Positions 15,349 to 23,766 of a DNA stretch of 27,833 nucleotides are shown piece after piece. Origin of the DNA: CAXMNX01 sp964194845. GTDB lineage: Bacteria; Pseudomonadota; Alphaproteobacteria; Rhodobacterales; Rhodobacteraceae. The stretch lies in NCBI GenBank assembly GCA_964194845.1, contig CAXMNX010000033.1, positions 1-27,833 of the forward strand, in the 5' to 3' direction. Under the pieces are notes generated by a model. The model did no database searches. It saw only the letters and a list, made by a program, of their open reading frames with translations, and was not told the DNA's origin. Position 1 is the stretch's first letter; each line of letters starts with the position of its first letter. The translations under genes and the position numbers were made by a program.

Positions 15349-16271
15349 CCGACCTTGATCGCGTCGCGACATTCCTTGAGGCGCAGGCCGCTGAACTGGA
15401 TGCAGCGCAGAACACGCAACTGGCTTACGCGCGCGACCTGAAGGATTTTCTCGGCTGGCTTGGCGGGCGCTCGCTTGAGATGCTGGGGGCCGAGCAATCC
15501 GACATTGAGGCCTATCTGGTGACGCTGGATGCGGCGGGTCTGGCGCAGGCGACGCGCGCGCGCCGACTTTCGGCGATCCGGCAGTTTTACCGCTTTGGTT
15601 TCGAGGAAGGCTGGAGGGGCGATAACCCGGCCATTCGGATCAAGGGACCACAACGCGCCAAACGTCTGCCCAAGACGCTGAGCGAAGACGACGTGGTCCG
15701 TCTGCTTGGGGCGGCGGCAAAGCAGGGGCGGCCTTCGGACCGGAGGCGCAATACCTGCATGATGGAGCTGCTCTATGCGACTGGAATGCGGGTCAGCGAA
15801 CTGGTGTCGCTGCCGGTTGCAGCCGCGCGCGGCAATCCCAAGATGCTGCTGGTGCGGGGCAAGGGCGGCAAGGAACGGATGGTGCCGCTTTCGCCACCCG
15901 CGCGCGCGGCGATCGTTGGCTGGCTAGAGAAACGCGATGCGATGGAAGATCTTGCGAGGGTTGAAAAGGGCAGTGCACCGTCCAAGTTTCTTTTCCCGTC
16001 GCGTGGCAAGTCGGGGTATCTGACCCGGCATCGGTTTTATCTGCTGATCAAAGAACTTGCGGTTGCCGCTGGCATCTCGCCCGACGGCGTCACACCCCAT
16101 ACTCTGCGCCATGCCTTTGCGACGCATCTTCTGGCGCGGGGGGCCGATCTGCGGGCCATTCAGACGCTGCTGGGGCACGCCGATATCGGCACGACCGAGA
16201 TATACACCCACGTGCTGGAGGAGCGTCTTCGCGATCTGGTTCTGGATCATCATCCGATGGCGGCGGACTGA
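15345..16271 (+). CDS. xerD: Tyrosine recombinase XerD-type
   Basis: A 308-residue tyrosine recombinase with an N-terminal SAM-like core-binding domain (about 1-95) and a C-terminal catalytic domain. All active-site residues are visible: Arg149 (ATGMRVSEL), Lys173 (RGKGGKER), His252 and Arg255 (PHTLRHAFATHLL), His278 (LLGHADIGTT) and the nucleophile Tyr287 (IYTHV). The size, lack of extra domains and housekeeping context point to XerD or XerC of the dif-resolution system rather than a mobile-element integrase. XerD is the better guess from the context, but the two are hard to separate by eye. Its start overlaps the upstream gene by four bases. Confidence 0.9.
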   Translation: MTDLDRVATFLEAQAAELDAAQNTQLAYARDLKDFLGWLGGRSLEMLGAEQSDIEAYLVTLDAAGLAQATRARRLSAIRQFYRFGFEEGWRGDNPAIRIKGPQRAKRLPKTLSEDDVVRLLGAAAKQGRPSDRRRNTCMMELLYATGMRVSELVSLPVAAARGNPKMLLVRGKGGKERMVPLSPPARAAIVGWLEKRDAMEDLARVEKGSAPSKFLFPSRGKSGYLTRHRFYLLIKELAVAAGISPDGVTPHTLRHAFATHLLARGADLRAIQTLLGHADIGTTEIYTHVLEERLRDLVLDHHPMAAD

Positions 16272-16277
16272 CTATTG

Positions 16278-16320
16278 CCGGGGGTTTCACCCCCGGACCC
16301 CCAAGCGTATTTATTGAAAA
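16278..16320 (+). terminator. Terminator-like hairpin after the xer gene
   Basis: CCGGGGG (16278-16284) and CCCCCGG (16290-16296) form a perfect 7-bp stem with loop TTTCA, followed by ACCCCCAAGCGTATTTATTGAAAA. This layout of G5 hairpin, then a second C5, then GTATTT and A-rich sequence recurs after genes in Rhodobacterales. A related copy lies at 26450-26499 in the opposite orientation. Confidence 0.75.
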
Positions 16321-16330
16321 GATGAATGGT

Positions 16331-17116
16331 TTAGCGGCGAAGCTCGGGCGGCAGCACGTCTTGGCTAGGCCAGATGCCGGTTTCTAATGTTCGGTGATAG
16401 CCCTGGGTCAGCCCCGCCTTTGTCATCGCTTCCGTTGCGGCGTGGTGATCGTAGCCAAGGCGTTCGATTGTGACCTCGCCCATTTCCAGTCGCGCGAACC
16501 GTGTTTCAGGTCTAGCGTCATGCGGCGGCAATCCAATTGCGCCCGCATTAATCCATTGGTGCGGTCCAATCTGGCGGTGAAACGCGATGCCCGAATGCCC
16601 CGCAACGATACCATCAACCTGGCCCACCGCCGCCTCCAACACCGCAATCTCGTGGGCAAAATCGGCGTCTGATGAGGACGGCCAGAGGTATCTGTTGATT
16701 GACGTCACGCCACCGTGGATCACGGCATAGCGCCGATACTGATGGGTGAAGACACCGATATCGGGTAAGTCAGCCATCCATTGGCGATCATCTTCGCCGA
16801 TGCTGGCAATCGCATAGGGATACCACCCCCTTGAGAGAATATCGCAGGCCGTGCCCGCGCCGAAACCGCAGCCACAATCACTCGCTCCCACTGCGATCTG
16901 GCGTTCGCAATTGCCCGCGACCACCGGCCAACCCCGCGCGCGCACCAGCGCAAGCGTTTCGGACGAGTTTGCACCGTATGCGACCACGTCACCGGTGCAT
17001 ATGGCGGGCGTGTCGGCGACAATATCAGCAAATGCCTGCGCCGCCTGAAGATTTGAATAAGGACCGCCAAAGAGCAGTACCGGCCCGTCATATTGCCCGA
17101 AATCCTGGACCTTCAC
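16331..17116 (-). CDS. Metallophosphatase superfamily protein
   Basis: About 261 residues from a GTG at 17116 with AGAGG 5 bases upstream. The frame is open much further upstream, but that part lies antisense to the divergent membrane-protein gene. Motifs in order: FGGPYSNLQA, CTGDVVAYG, AGNCERQ (the GNH position, with Cys instead of His), YAVIHGG and VAGHSGIAFHR. These follow the calcineurin-like phosphoesterase series, but the first DxH is replaced by GPYSN. My impression is that this is typical of a subfamily of small protein or nucleotide phosphatases. The substrate is unknown. Confidence 0.8.
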   Translation of the reverse strand: MKVQDFGQYDGPVLLFGGPYSNLQAAQAFADIVADTPAICTGDVVAYGANSSETLALVRARGWPVVAGNCERQIAVGASDCGCGFGAGTACDILSRGWYPYAIASIGEDDRQWMADLPDIGVFTHQYRRYAVIHGGVTSINRYLWPSSSDADFAHEIAVLEAAVGQVDGIVAGHSGIAFHRQIGPHQWINAGAIGLPPHDARPETRFARLEMGEVTIERLGYDHHAATEAMTKAGLTQGYHRTLETGIWPSQDVLPPELRR

Positions 17117-17174
17117 GTCGCCTCTACCCTTGATTGCCCGCGGATCGCCCCCCATAACACAGAAAAAGGCAAGC

Positions 17175-17204
17175 TTGACACAACCAATGAACCCCTCCTT
17201 ACAA
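17175..17204 (+). promoter_or_regulatory. Candidate promoter just before the CNNM-type gene
   Basis: A perfect TTGACA (17175-17180) is followed after 18 bases by TTACAA (17199-17204). Transcription would begin close to the ATG at 17208, which would make the message nearly leaderless. No ribosome-binding site precedes either candidate ATG (17187 or 17208), which fits. Confidence 0.3.
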
Positions 17205-18500
17205 GCGATGGACCTGGCATTCTGGATCACGAGCGGCGCGATCCTTGGGCTTTTGATCCTTTCGGCATTTTTCTCGGGCTCGGAAACGGCGCTGACGGCG
17301 GCGTCGCGAGGCAAGCTGAAAAACAAGGCCGAAAAAGGATCGAAAGGCGCTGAGCGTGCCTTGGCGATAACCGAAGACAACGAGCGTCTGATCGGCGCGG
17401 TTCTGCTTGGCAACAACCTTGTCAACATCCTTGCGGCGTCGCTTGCCACAGCGATGTTCACGCGGGTGTTCGGCGAAAGCGGCGTCGCACTTGCAACGCT
17501 GGTGATGACGGCGCTTGTGCTGATCTTTGCCGAGGTTCTGCCAAAGACCTACGCGATTACCAACGCCGAACGCGCGGCTTCGGCGGTGGCCTGGCCGATC
17601 CAGATATTCGTCACGATTTTTTCGCCAATCGTCAATTTTGTGCGTCTGGTCGTCCGCGGCGTGCTGATGCTCTTTGGCGTTCAAATTGACCCCGACAGAA
17701 ACATCCTGGCGATGCGCGAAGAAATAGCAGGCGCATTGCAGCTTGGCCATTCCGAGGGCGTTGTTGAGAAGGAAGACCGCGACCGCATTCTGGGCGCGCT
17801 TGATCTGGCGGACCGGACGGTCGAGGAGATCATGCTTCACCGCAGTCAGATCGAAATGATCGACGCCGATCTGCCACCCGAACAGGTGTTGGAGCTTTGC
17901 CTTTCTTCGTCGCACACGCGGTTGCCGATATTCAGCGGCCAGCCGGAAAACATCGTCGGCGTTTTGCACGCCAAGGATCTGTTGCGGGCGATGTATGCGC
18001 GGCGGACCGAGAACCTGGAAACCGATAATCCGTTCGAAGGCTTCAATATCCTGGACGTGGCGATGAAGCCGTATTTCGTGCCGGAGACCACCCCTTTGGA
18101 CGAACAGATGCGGCAGTTTCTGCACCGGTCCACGCATTTTGCGCTGGTGGTGGACGAATACGGCGCACTTGAGGGCCTGATCACGCTTGAGGACATTCTG
18201 GAAGAGATCGTGGGCGAGATCACCGACGAGTTCGATATCGACGAAGACGTGCCGCTCAGGCGCACCGACGCGGGCGATGTGATCACCGATGGTGCGATGA
18301 CCATCCGCGATCTGAACCGCGCGACCGACTGGTCGTTGCCCGACGACGAGGCGAACACCGTTGCCGGGCTGGTCATCCACGAAGCGCAGACAATACCTAG
18401 CAGCGGACAGGTCTTTTCGTTTCACGGCTTCCGGTTCGAGATACTGGAACGCGAGGAAAACCGCATCACCCGGATGAAGATCAGCAGGCTTTCTATGTGA
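17187..18500 (+). CDS. CNNM/HlyC-CorC family membrane protein
   Basis: A 437-residue protein with a DUF21/CNNM transmembrane domain of three or more helices (about residues 8-190, starting AFWITSGAILGLLILSAFFSGSETAL). A linker (ILGALDLADRTVEEIMLHRSQ) leads to a pair of CBS domains (about 205-330). A C-terminal CorC/HlyC domain follows (about 345-435, ending FEILEREENRITRMKISR). Relatives are linked to magnesium or cobalt efflux and to haemolysin-like annotations; CBS domains bind adenine nucleotides. Start choice is between ATG 17187 and 17208. Its stop overlaps the ttcA start in TGATG. Confidence 0.9.
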   Translation: MNPSLQAMDLAFWITSGAILGLLILSAFFSGSETALTAASRGKLKNKAEKGSKGAERALAITEDNERLIGAVLLGNNLVNILAASLATAMFTRVFGESGVALATLVMTALVLIFAEVLPKTYAITNAERAASAVAWPIQIFVTIFSPIVNFVRLVVRGVLMLFGVQIDPDRNILAMREEIAGALQLGHSEGVVEKEDRDRILGALDLADRTVEEIMLHRSQIEMIDADLPPEQVLELCLSSSHTRLPIFSGQPENIVGVLHAKDLLRAMYARRTENLETDNPFEGFNILDVAMKPYFVPETTPLDEQMRQFLHRSTHFALVVDEYGALEGLITLEDILEEIVGEITDEFDIDEDVPLRRTDAGDVITDGAMTIRDLNRATDWSLPDDEANTVAGLVIHEAQTIPSSGQVFSFHGFRFEILEREENRITRMKISRLSM

Positions 18501-19351
18501 TGCTGGACGACGCGCCCGACATTCACCCGCTTTTCCGGGGTGCGCCGAAGACCACCGAATTTCGTAAGTTGCGAAAGCGGATTGTCCGCAACGTTCGCGA
18601 AGCAATCGAGCAGTATGGCATGATCGAACGCGGCGCGCGCTGGTTGGTCTGCCTATCCGGCGGCAAGGACAGCTACACGCTGCTGGCAGCACTTTACGAG
18701 CTGAAATGGCGCGGGCTGTTGCCGGTGGATATCCTTGCCTGCAACCTCGATCAGGGGCAGCCGGGGTTCCCGGCGACCGTATTGCCCGAGTTTCTGGCCA
18801 GCATGAGCGTGCCGCACCGGATCGAATATCAAGACACCTATTCGATTGTCACCGACAAGGTGCCGGCAGGGCGCACGTATTGCGCGCTGTGTTCGCGGCT
18901 AAGACGCGGGCATCTTTATCGTATCGCACGCGAAGAAGGCTGTTCGGCGGTCGTGCTGGGGCATCATCGCGACGACATTCTTGAGACATTTTTCATGAAC
19001 CTGTTCCACGGCGGGCGGCTGGCGACGATACCGCCGAAACTGGTCAACGAAGAAGGCGACTTGTTCCTTTATCGCCCGTTGGCGCATTTGGCCGAAGATG
19101 ATTGCGGGCGCTTTGCGCGTGCGATGAATTATCCGATCATCCCGTGCGATTTATGCGGCAGTCAGGATGGATTGCAGCGCCAGCAGGTCAAGCAGCTACT
19201 TGACGGGTGGGAGAAAAACAGCCCCAGCAGGCGGCAGATCATGTTCCGATCACTGATGAACGCACGGCCCTCGCATTTGCTGGACCCGAAGCTTTTTGAC
19301 TTCGCCGGCCTCGCGAGGTCGGAAAATCCCAGGGACGGCGGCCAGAATTAA
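18500..19351 (+). CDS. ttcA: tRNA 2-thiocytidine biosynthesis protein TtcA
   Basis: A 283-residue ATP-pyrophosphatase-type enzyme that thiolates cytidine 32 of certain tRNAs. The PP-loop SGGKDS is at 53-58. Two CxxC pairs bind the iron-sulfur cluster: Cys128/Cys131 (YCALCSRLRRG) and Cys216/Cys219 (CDLCGSQ). GHHRDDILETFFMNLFHGG is a second family hallmark. ATG at 18500 overlaps the upstream stop by one base; a GTG at 18497 is an alternative. It is coupled to the CNNM-type gene. Confidence 0.96.
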   Translation: MLDDAPDIHPLFRGAPKTTEFRKLRKRIVRNVREAIEQYGMIERGARWLVCLSGGKDSYTLLAALYELKWRGLLPVDILACNLDQGQPGFPATVLPEFLASMSVPHRIEYQDTYSIVTDKVPAGRTYCALCSRLRRGHLYRIAREEGCSAVVLGHHRDDILETFFMNLFHGGRLATIPPKLVNEEGDLFLYRPLAHLAEDDCGRFARAMNYPIIPCDLCGSQDGLQRQQVKQLLDGWEKNSPSRRQIMFRSLMNARPSHLLDPKLFDFAGLARSENPRDGGQN

Positions 19352-19384
19352 CCACTCGTATAGTTTACGACCGTAAAGACGGCA

Positions 19385-20293
19385 GTGGACGCCCACGACG
19401 AGGAGGTTGGCTTGCCGCCGGTCCGGTTCCATCTGGATGCCGACGCATTGCGCAAGACGCTTTACTGGTTCCTGTCCGGCTACAGGCCCATGGCGATTTT
19501 GCCGACGATTATTCTGGCCAGTTTCTGGATTGGCGGGGAACGGGCGATGATCGTGTTCGCCGCAACTGTTCCGGCCGCGTTTATTCTGGTTTTGCACTTG
19601 TTGGATCGTCGCTTTGCGGATCGCGATTATGTCGACGGTGCGACGGGTCTGGGCTTTGTCAGCAGCGCCGAAAATTGGCTTGAAACGCGACTTTTGAAGA
19701 CAAATTCGCCGACGCAGAATATCGCACTGATGGCGATCAGCGTCGATGACCTCGATTTGCTGGAAGACCGCGTCGGCGTTTCGATGCACGAGACCATCCT
19801 TAGCGAACTGGCCGAACGGCTTCGCGAATTGATTCGCCAGGATGACATGATCGGTCGCGGATCGGCCGCAGATTTTCTGGTTTGTCTTGCAGACATTCGC
19901 CCGCCGGAATCAGAAAACCTGCTGCAACTCGCGCAGCGGCTGCAGGCCACGCTGGATGCACCGTTTCACCACGGCTCGGTTCGCGCCTATTGCACGATCT
20001 CGATCGGGATTGTACGGGCGCGCCAGATGCAGGCGCCCAGCCCGCTGGGCATGATCCGGGCGGCCGAGCGCACCAAGTCATCGGCCCGCGAAGCCGGTCC
20101 CGGCGGCATCAGGGTCTATCAGACGGACTATGGTCAACAACCGCGATCAGATCACAATCTGGGCAATCAGATCTCGGCGGCACTTGAGCATGGCGAGATT
20201 GTCGGTTGGTATCAGCCGCAGGTCTCTGCCGATACCGGCTCGATAAGCGGGTTCGAAGCGCTGGCACGTTGGGAACATCCGGACGTGGTCTGA
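19385..20293 (+). pseudogene. GGDEF-EAL protein, 5' part (frameshifted), with degenerate GGDEF
   Basis: The first 302 codons of a diguanylate-metabolism protein: two membrane helices (about 36-51 and 54-73), a GGDEF-like domain (about 80-245) and the start of an EAL domain. The cyclase site reads SAADF (160-164) instead of GGDEF, so synthesis of cyclic di-GMP is not expected; the first metal-site aspartates (VDDLDLL) are kept. The EAL glutamate is Glu291 in GFEALARWEHPD, three residues from which the frame meets a TGA. The missing part continues in the -1 frame from 20284. The start is a GTG at 19385 and is uncertain. Confidence 0.8.
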
Positions 20294-20973
20294 TATCACC
20301 GGCAACCTTTCTTGGTCTCATCGAGCGTTCGGGCCTGTCGCAACGACTGGCCGAGGTTATTCTCACCCACGCGCTTAGCGCGCTGCGAACCTGGGACAAG
20401 GCGGCCCTTGGCATTCCCACCGTCGCCGTCAACTTTTCATGCGAGGAACTGAGAAATCCGCGGCTTCCCGAATACCTGAACTGGGAATTTGACCGCCACG
20501 GCATCGCACCCGGGCGGCTTGGTATCGAGGTGCTGGAAACTGTGATCGCCGAATCGCACGACGATATCGTTGCGAAAAATCTTCGCGCGCTTGCCGATCT
20601 GGGTTGCCGCATCGACCTTGACGACTTTGGCACCGGATACACCAGCATTCTGAACATTCGAAGATTTTCGGTGTCGCGCATCAAGATAGACCGACGCCTG
20701 GTATCACGGATCGACAGCGACAAGGATCAGCGCGACCTGGTGGCGGCCCTTCTGGCCATGTCCGAGCGATTGAACGTTGAAACGTTGGGCGAAGGCGTCG
20801 AAACACCCGCCGAGCACGCCATGCTTGCCCAGCTGGGGTGTGATCACATCCAGGGTTTCTGCGTGGCCCGCCCGATGCCCTTGGGCGACACGCTGACCTG
20901 GATCCATGACCATCACGCCCGTCTGGCCGACAATCAGCCCTTCATCCTGCCGGCGACGCCCGCCAAGGACTGA
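20206..20973 (+). pseudogene. GGDEF-EAL protein, 3' part: EAL phosphodiesterase domain
   Basis: From about 20284 this frame continues the EAL domain with RGLISPATFLGLIERSG, joining perfectly onto EHPD of the upstream frame. It has the remaining catalytic residues: NFSCEEL (Asn), EVLETVI (Glu), DDFGTGYTS (Asp-Asp), RIKIDRRLV (Lys), LGEGVET (Glu) and QGF (Gln). These bind two metals and cyclic di-GMP. Alone it lacks the EAL glutamate and would be inactive. A C inserted after 20284 restores one reading frame of about 530 residues. Upstream sequence in this frame (20206-20283) is only the out-of-frame reading of the first part. Confidence 0.8.
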
Positions 20974-21047
20974 CGCGACCCGCGGATTAGGTGCCGTGGT
21001 GTCTGCGCCCGCCAGACCTGTTCTTCCGACGTAATCAGGGAAAGCCC

Positions 21048-21076
21048 TTGACCTTTTGGCCTTTGGATTGTTGAAC
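21048..21076 (+). promoter_or_regulatory. Possible yidC promoter
   Basis: TTGACC (21048-21053) and TTGAAC (21071-21076) are 17 bases apart in the 136-base gap before yidC. The -35 is good; the -10 matches only half of the consensus. The gap supports an independent promoter, because yidC is not next to yidD here. Confidence 0.3.
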
Positions 21077-21109
21077 GACCTGCGATCCTGAACCTGCCGG
21101 TGATGCCAA

Positions 21110-23020
21110 ATGGACGACCAGAACAGAAACCTTCTGCTGGCTATGGTGCTTAGCACCGCGGTGCTGTTTGTCTGGTTTATCCTGTTCCCACCGCCCGAGC
21201 CGTCGCCGGTGCCGCACGACAGCACGGTAACGGCCGAAGACGGCGCGGTCGCGCTGCCGTCGGCCGACAACACGGGCGGCGCGGCGACCGGGGCGGGTGG
21301 CGCGAATGTTAGCAGCGACACGCCATCGGTTGTCACGGCTGAAACGCCGCGTCTGGATATTGACACACCCAGCCTTGCCGGTTCGATCTCGCTGGCGGGC
21401 GGCCGCATCGACATTCTGGCGTTGAAAGATTACCGCCAGTCGCTTTCCTCGGCTTCGGGCGATGTCGAGATACTGTCGCCGGTTGGCTCCGATCAGCCCT
21501 ATTATACCCTATTCGGCTGGGCCCCCGGCGGCGAACTGACCGGCGACGATGTTCCGGGGCCCGATACCATCTGGGCGGTTCAATCGGGCAGCACACTCAG
21601 CCCAACGACGCCTGTCATTCTGCGCTGGGACAGCCCTGCGGGTCTGATCTTCCGCCGTGAAATATCGGTCGATGAAAAGTTCATGTTCACCGTGCGTCAA
21701 AGCGTGGAGAACCCCACATCGACCACAGTTCGTCTGGCGCCATACGGTATTGTCGCGCGCCACGGCGAACCGCAGGATCTGATCGGGTTCTTCGTTATCC
21801 ACGAAGGCGTCATGCGGATGTCGGATGGCATTCTCGACAGCTACGATTTTTCCTATGGCGAAATTGCGGATCTGCGCGTCGAGGAAAATTGGGGGCAGGC
21901 AGACGTAAAAGAAGTCGAAGAAAACGGTTGGGTGGGATTTACCGACCACTATTGGATGACAATGCTTATTCCCGAGCGGGGCAAGCCGTTTACGTCTGTT
22001 ATTCAGTATGTTCCGCAGCTTGACACATACCGGACGCTCACGCGCCGCCCAGCGGTGGATCTGGCCCCGGGTGCCAGCTCGCAAAGCCTGACACAGGTGT
22101 TTGCTGGTGCCAAGGAATGGGAATCAATCCGAAATTACGAAGCCGGTTATGAGATTTCCGGTCTCAGCGCGTCGTTGAATTACGCCATTTTCGGCGAGGA
22201 CGACGGTGTGCCAGGGTTCATCAACGCCATCGAATGGGGATGGTACGCGTTCCTTACCAAACCCATCTTCTTCGCCTTGCACCAGCTTAACGGCCTGATC
22301 GGCAACACCGGCTGGGCAATCATCGCGCTGACGCTGCTGATCAAGGCGCTGTTGTTCCCGCTGGCGCGGAAATCCTATGTCTCGATGGCGAAAATGAAAG
22401 AGCTTCAGCCCGAGATGGAAAAGCTCAAGGAACGCGCAGGCGACGACCGCCAGAAGCTTCAGCAAGAGATGATGGCGCTCTACAAGAAGGAAAAGGTAAA
22501 CCCGGCCTCGGGCTGCTTGCCGATTCTGTTGCAGATCCCGATCTTTTTCTCGCTCTACAAAGTGATCTTCGTCACGATCGAACTGCGCCACGCGCCGTTT
22601 TTTGGCCCATTTCAAGATCTTAGCGCGCCCGATCCGACGTCGCTGTGGAATATATACGGACTTTTGCCCTGGGCGTCACCGGAACCGGGAAGCATATTCG
22701 CGCTGATATTCATCGGCATCCTGCCGCTTTTGCTGGGCATCTCGATGTGGATCCAGCAAAAGCTGAACCCGGCACCCACCGACGCCACACAAGCGATGAT
22801 TTTCGCCTGGATGCCCTGGGTTTTCATGTTCATGCTCGGCAGTTTCGCAAGCGGGCTGGTGATCTACTGGATCGCAAACAACGTGATCACCTTTTCGCAG
22901 CAATACATCATCATGCGAAGCCACGGCTATAGACCGGACATCTGGGGCAACATCCGCTCCAGCACTCGGCCCAAGGACGCGTCGAAAAAAGCAGACGAGC
23001 CGCCCAAGTCGAAGAAATGA
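21110..23020 (+). CDS. yidC: Membrane protein insertase YidC
   Basis: A 636-residue YidC/Oxa1/Alb3 insertase of the Gram-negative type. A first membrane helix (about 5-24) is followed by an acidic Pro/Ala linker and a large periplasmic beta-supersandwich domain (about 75-370). The conserved membrane core starts at WGWYAFLTKPIFFALHQLNG and includes the coiled-coil loop KMKELQPEMEKLKERAGDD. NPASGCLPILLQIPIFFSLYKV and the last helices (FMFMLGSFASGLVIYWIANNVI) follow. It inserts inner-membrane proteins alone or with SecYEG. Its stop overlaps the next gene in ATGA (23017-23020). Confidence 0.97.
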   Translation: MDDQNRNLLLAMVLSTAVLFVWFILFPPPEPSPVPHDSTVTAEDGAVALPSADNTGGAATGAGGANVSSDTPSVVTAETPRLDIDTPSLAGSISLAGGRIDILALKDYRQSLSSASGDVEILSPVGSDQPYYTLFGWAPGGELTGDDVPGPDTIWAVQSGSTLSPTTPVILRWDSPAGLIFRREISVDEKFMFTVRQSVENPTSTTVRLAPYGIVARHGEPQDLIGFFVIHEGVMRMSDGILDSYDFSYGEIADLRVEENWGQADVKEVEENGWVGFTDHYWMTMLIPERGKPFTSVIQYVPQLDTYRTLTRRPAVDLAPGASSQSLTQVFAGAKEWESIRNYEAGYEISGLSASLNYAIFGEDDGVPGFINAIEWGWYAFLTKPIFFALHQLNGLIGNTGWAIIALTLLIKALLFPLARKSYVSMAKMKELQPEMEKLKERAGDDRQKLQQEMMALYKKEKVNPASGCLPILLQIPIFFSLYKVIFVTIELRHAPFFGPFQDLSAPDPTSLWNIYGLLPWASPEPGSIFALIFIGILPLLLGISMWIQQKLNPAPTDATQAMIFAWMPWVFMFMLGSFASGLVIYWIANNVITFSQQYIIMRSHGYRPDIWGNIRSSTRPKDASKKADEPPKSKK

Positions 23021-23766
23021 GCGCCACCGTCAGCAAAATCGTCCGCCACCCGATCAAGTCCATTGGGCGGCAAGAATTATCCAGCGTCGAGTTGACGGCC
23101 GGAAAGTGGATGCCGTTTGACCGCATCTGGGGTGTCGCACACGAACGCTCGAAATTGGGCGGCGGCTGGGAAAAGAAGGTGAATTTTCTGCGCGGCGTCA
23201 CCGGCCCCGCATTGATGGCGGTGACGGCCAAGCTGGATGAGACCACAAAGACCCTGACGCTTGCCCATCCCACAGCCGGGATCATCACCGCGTGCCCGAA
23301 TTCGCCCGATGACGCAGCACGTCTGGTCAATTGGCTGCGCCAGCTTTGGCCCGGCGACCTGCCAAAGCCCACGGCGATTTATCGCAGCAACGCCGGGCAC
23401 CTGACCGACATGCCCGATCCGTGGATTTCGCTGAATTCCACCGCGTCGTTGAAGGCGCTTTCGCAGCGCGCGGGCGTCATTCTGCTGCCGCACCGTTTTC
23501 GCGGCAATATCTGGATCGACGGCCTTGATCCCTGGCAAGAGGCCGAGTGGGTCGGCAAAACCATCCAGGCGGGCGATGTCACCTTGGCGGTGCGCGCCCG
23601 GATCACGCGCTGCAAGGCGACCATGGCCAACCCCGAAACCGGGCGGCGTGACCTTGATACACTCGGGTTGCTCGACGATCTTGGCCATCAGGAATTCGGT
23701 GTTTATGCCGAAGTTGTCGATGGCGGAATGCTGTCAGTGGGCGACGTTGTGATCGTGCCGACATGA
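23017..23766 (+). CDS. MOSC domain-containing protein
   Basis: A 249-residue protein with an N-terminal MOSC beta-barrel-like segment (IVRHPIKSIGRQELSSVELTAGKWMPFDRIWGV) and a C-terminal MOSC core (about 120-245) with the conserved Cys in TRCKATMANPETGRRD. MOSC domains bind sulfur- or molybdenum-cofactor-related ligands in MoCo sulfurases and YiiM/YcbX-like enzymes that reduce N-hydroxylated compounds. Its place between yidC and engB is a conserved arrangement in this group. It is coupled to both neighbours by four-base overlaps. The substrate is unknown. Confidence 0.9.
   Translation: MSATVSKIVRHPIKSIGRQELSSVELTAGKWMPFDRIWGVAHERSKLGGGWEKKVNFLRGVTGPALMAVTAKLDETTKTLTLAHPTAGIITACPNSPDDAARLVNWLRQLWPGDLPKPTAIYRSNAGHLTDMPDPWISLNSTASLKALSQRAGVILLPHRFRGNIWIDGLDPWQEAEWVGKTIQAGDVTLAVRARITRCKATMANPETGRRDLDTLGLLDDLGHQEFGVYAEVVDGGMLSVGDVVIVPT

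Noticed and set aside
15345..16271. Integrase of a mobile element
   Set aside because: The size and coupling to chromosomal genes fit XerC/XerD; no attachment repeats or mobile genes are nearby.
17117..17461. Upstream extension of the metallophosphatase frame
   Set aside because: It runs antisense through the divergent membrane-protein gene; the GTG at 17116 has a ribosome-binding site and matches where the family begins.
17199..18692. 497-codon frame antisense to the CNNM-type gene
   Set aside because: A shadow of high-GC codon bias opposite a clearly recognisable gene; its composition (Arg/His/Gln-rich) is typical of such shadows.
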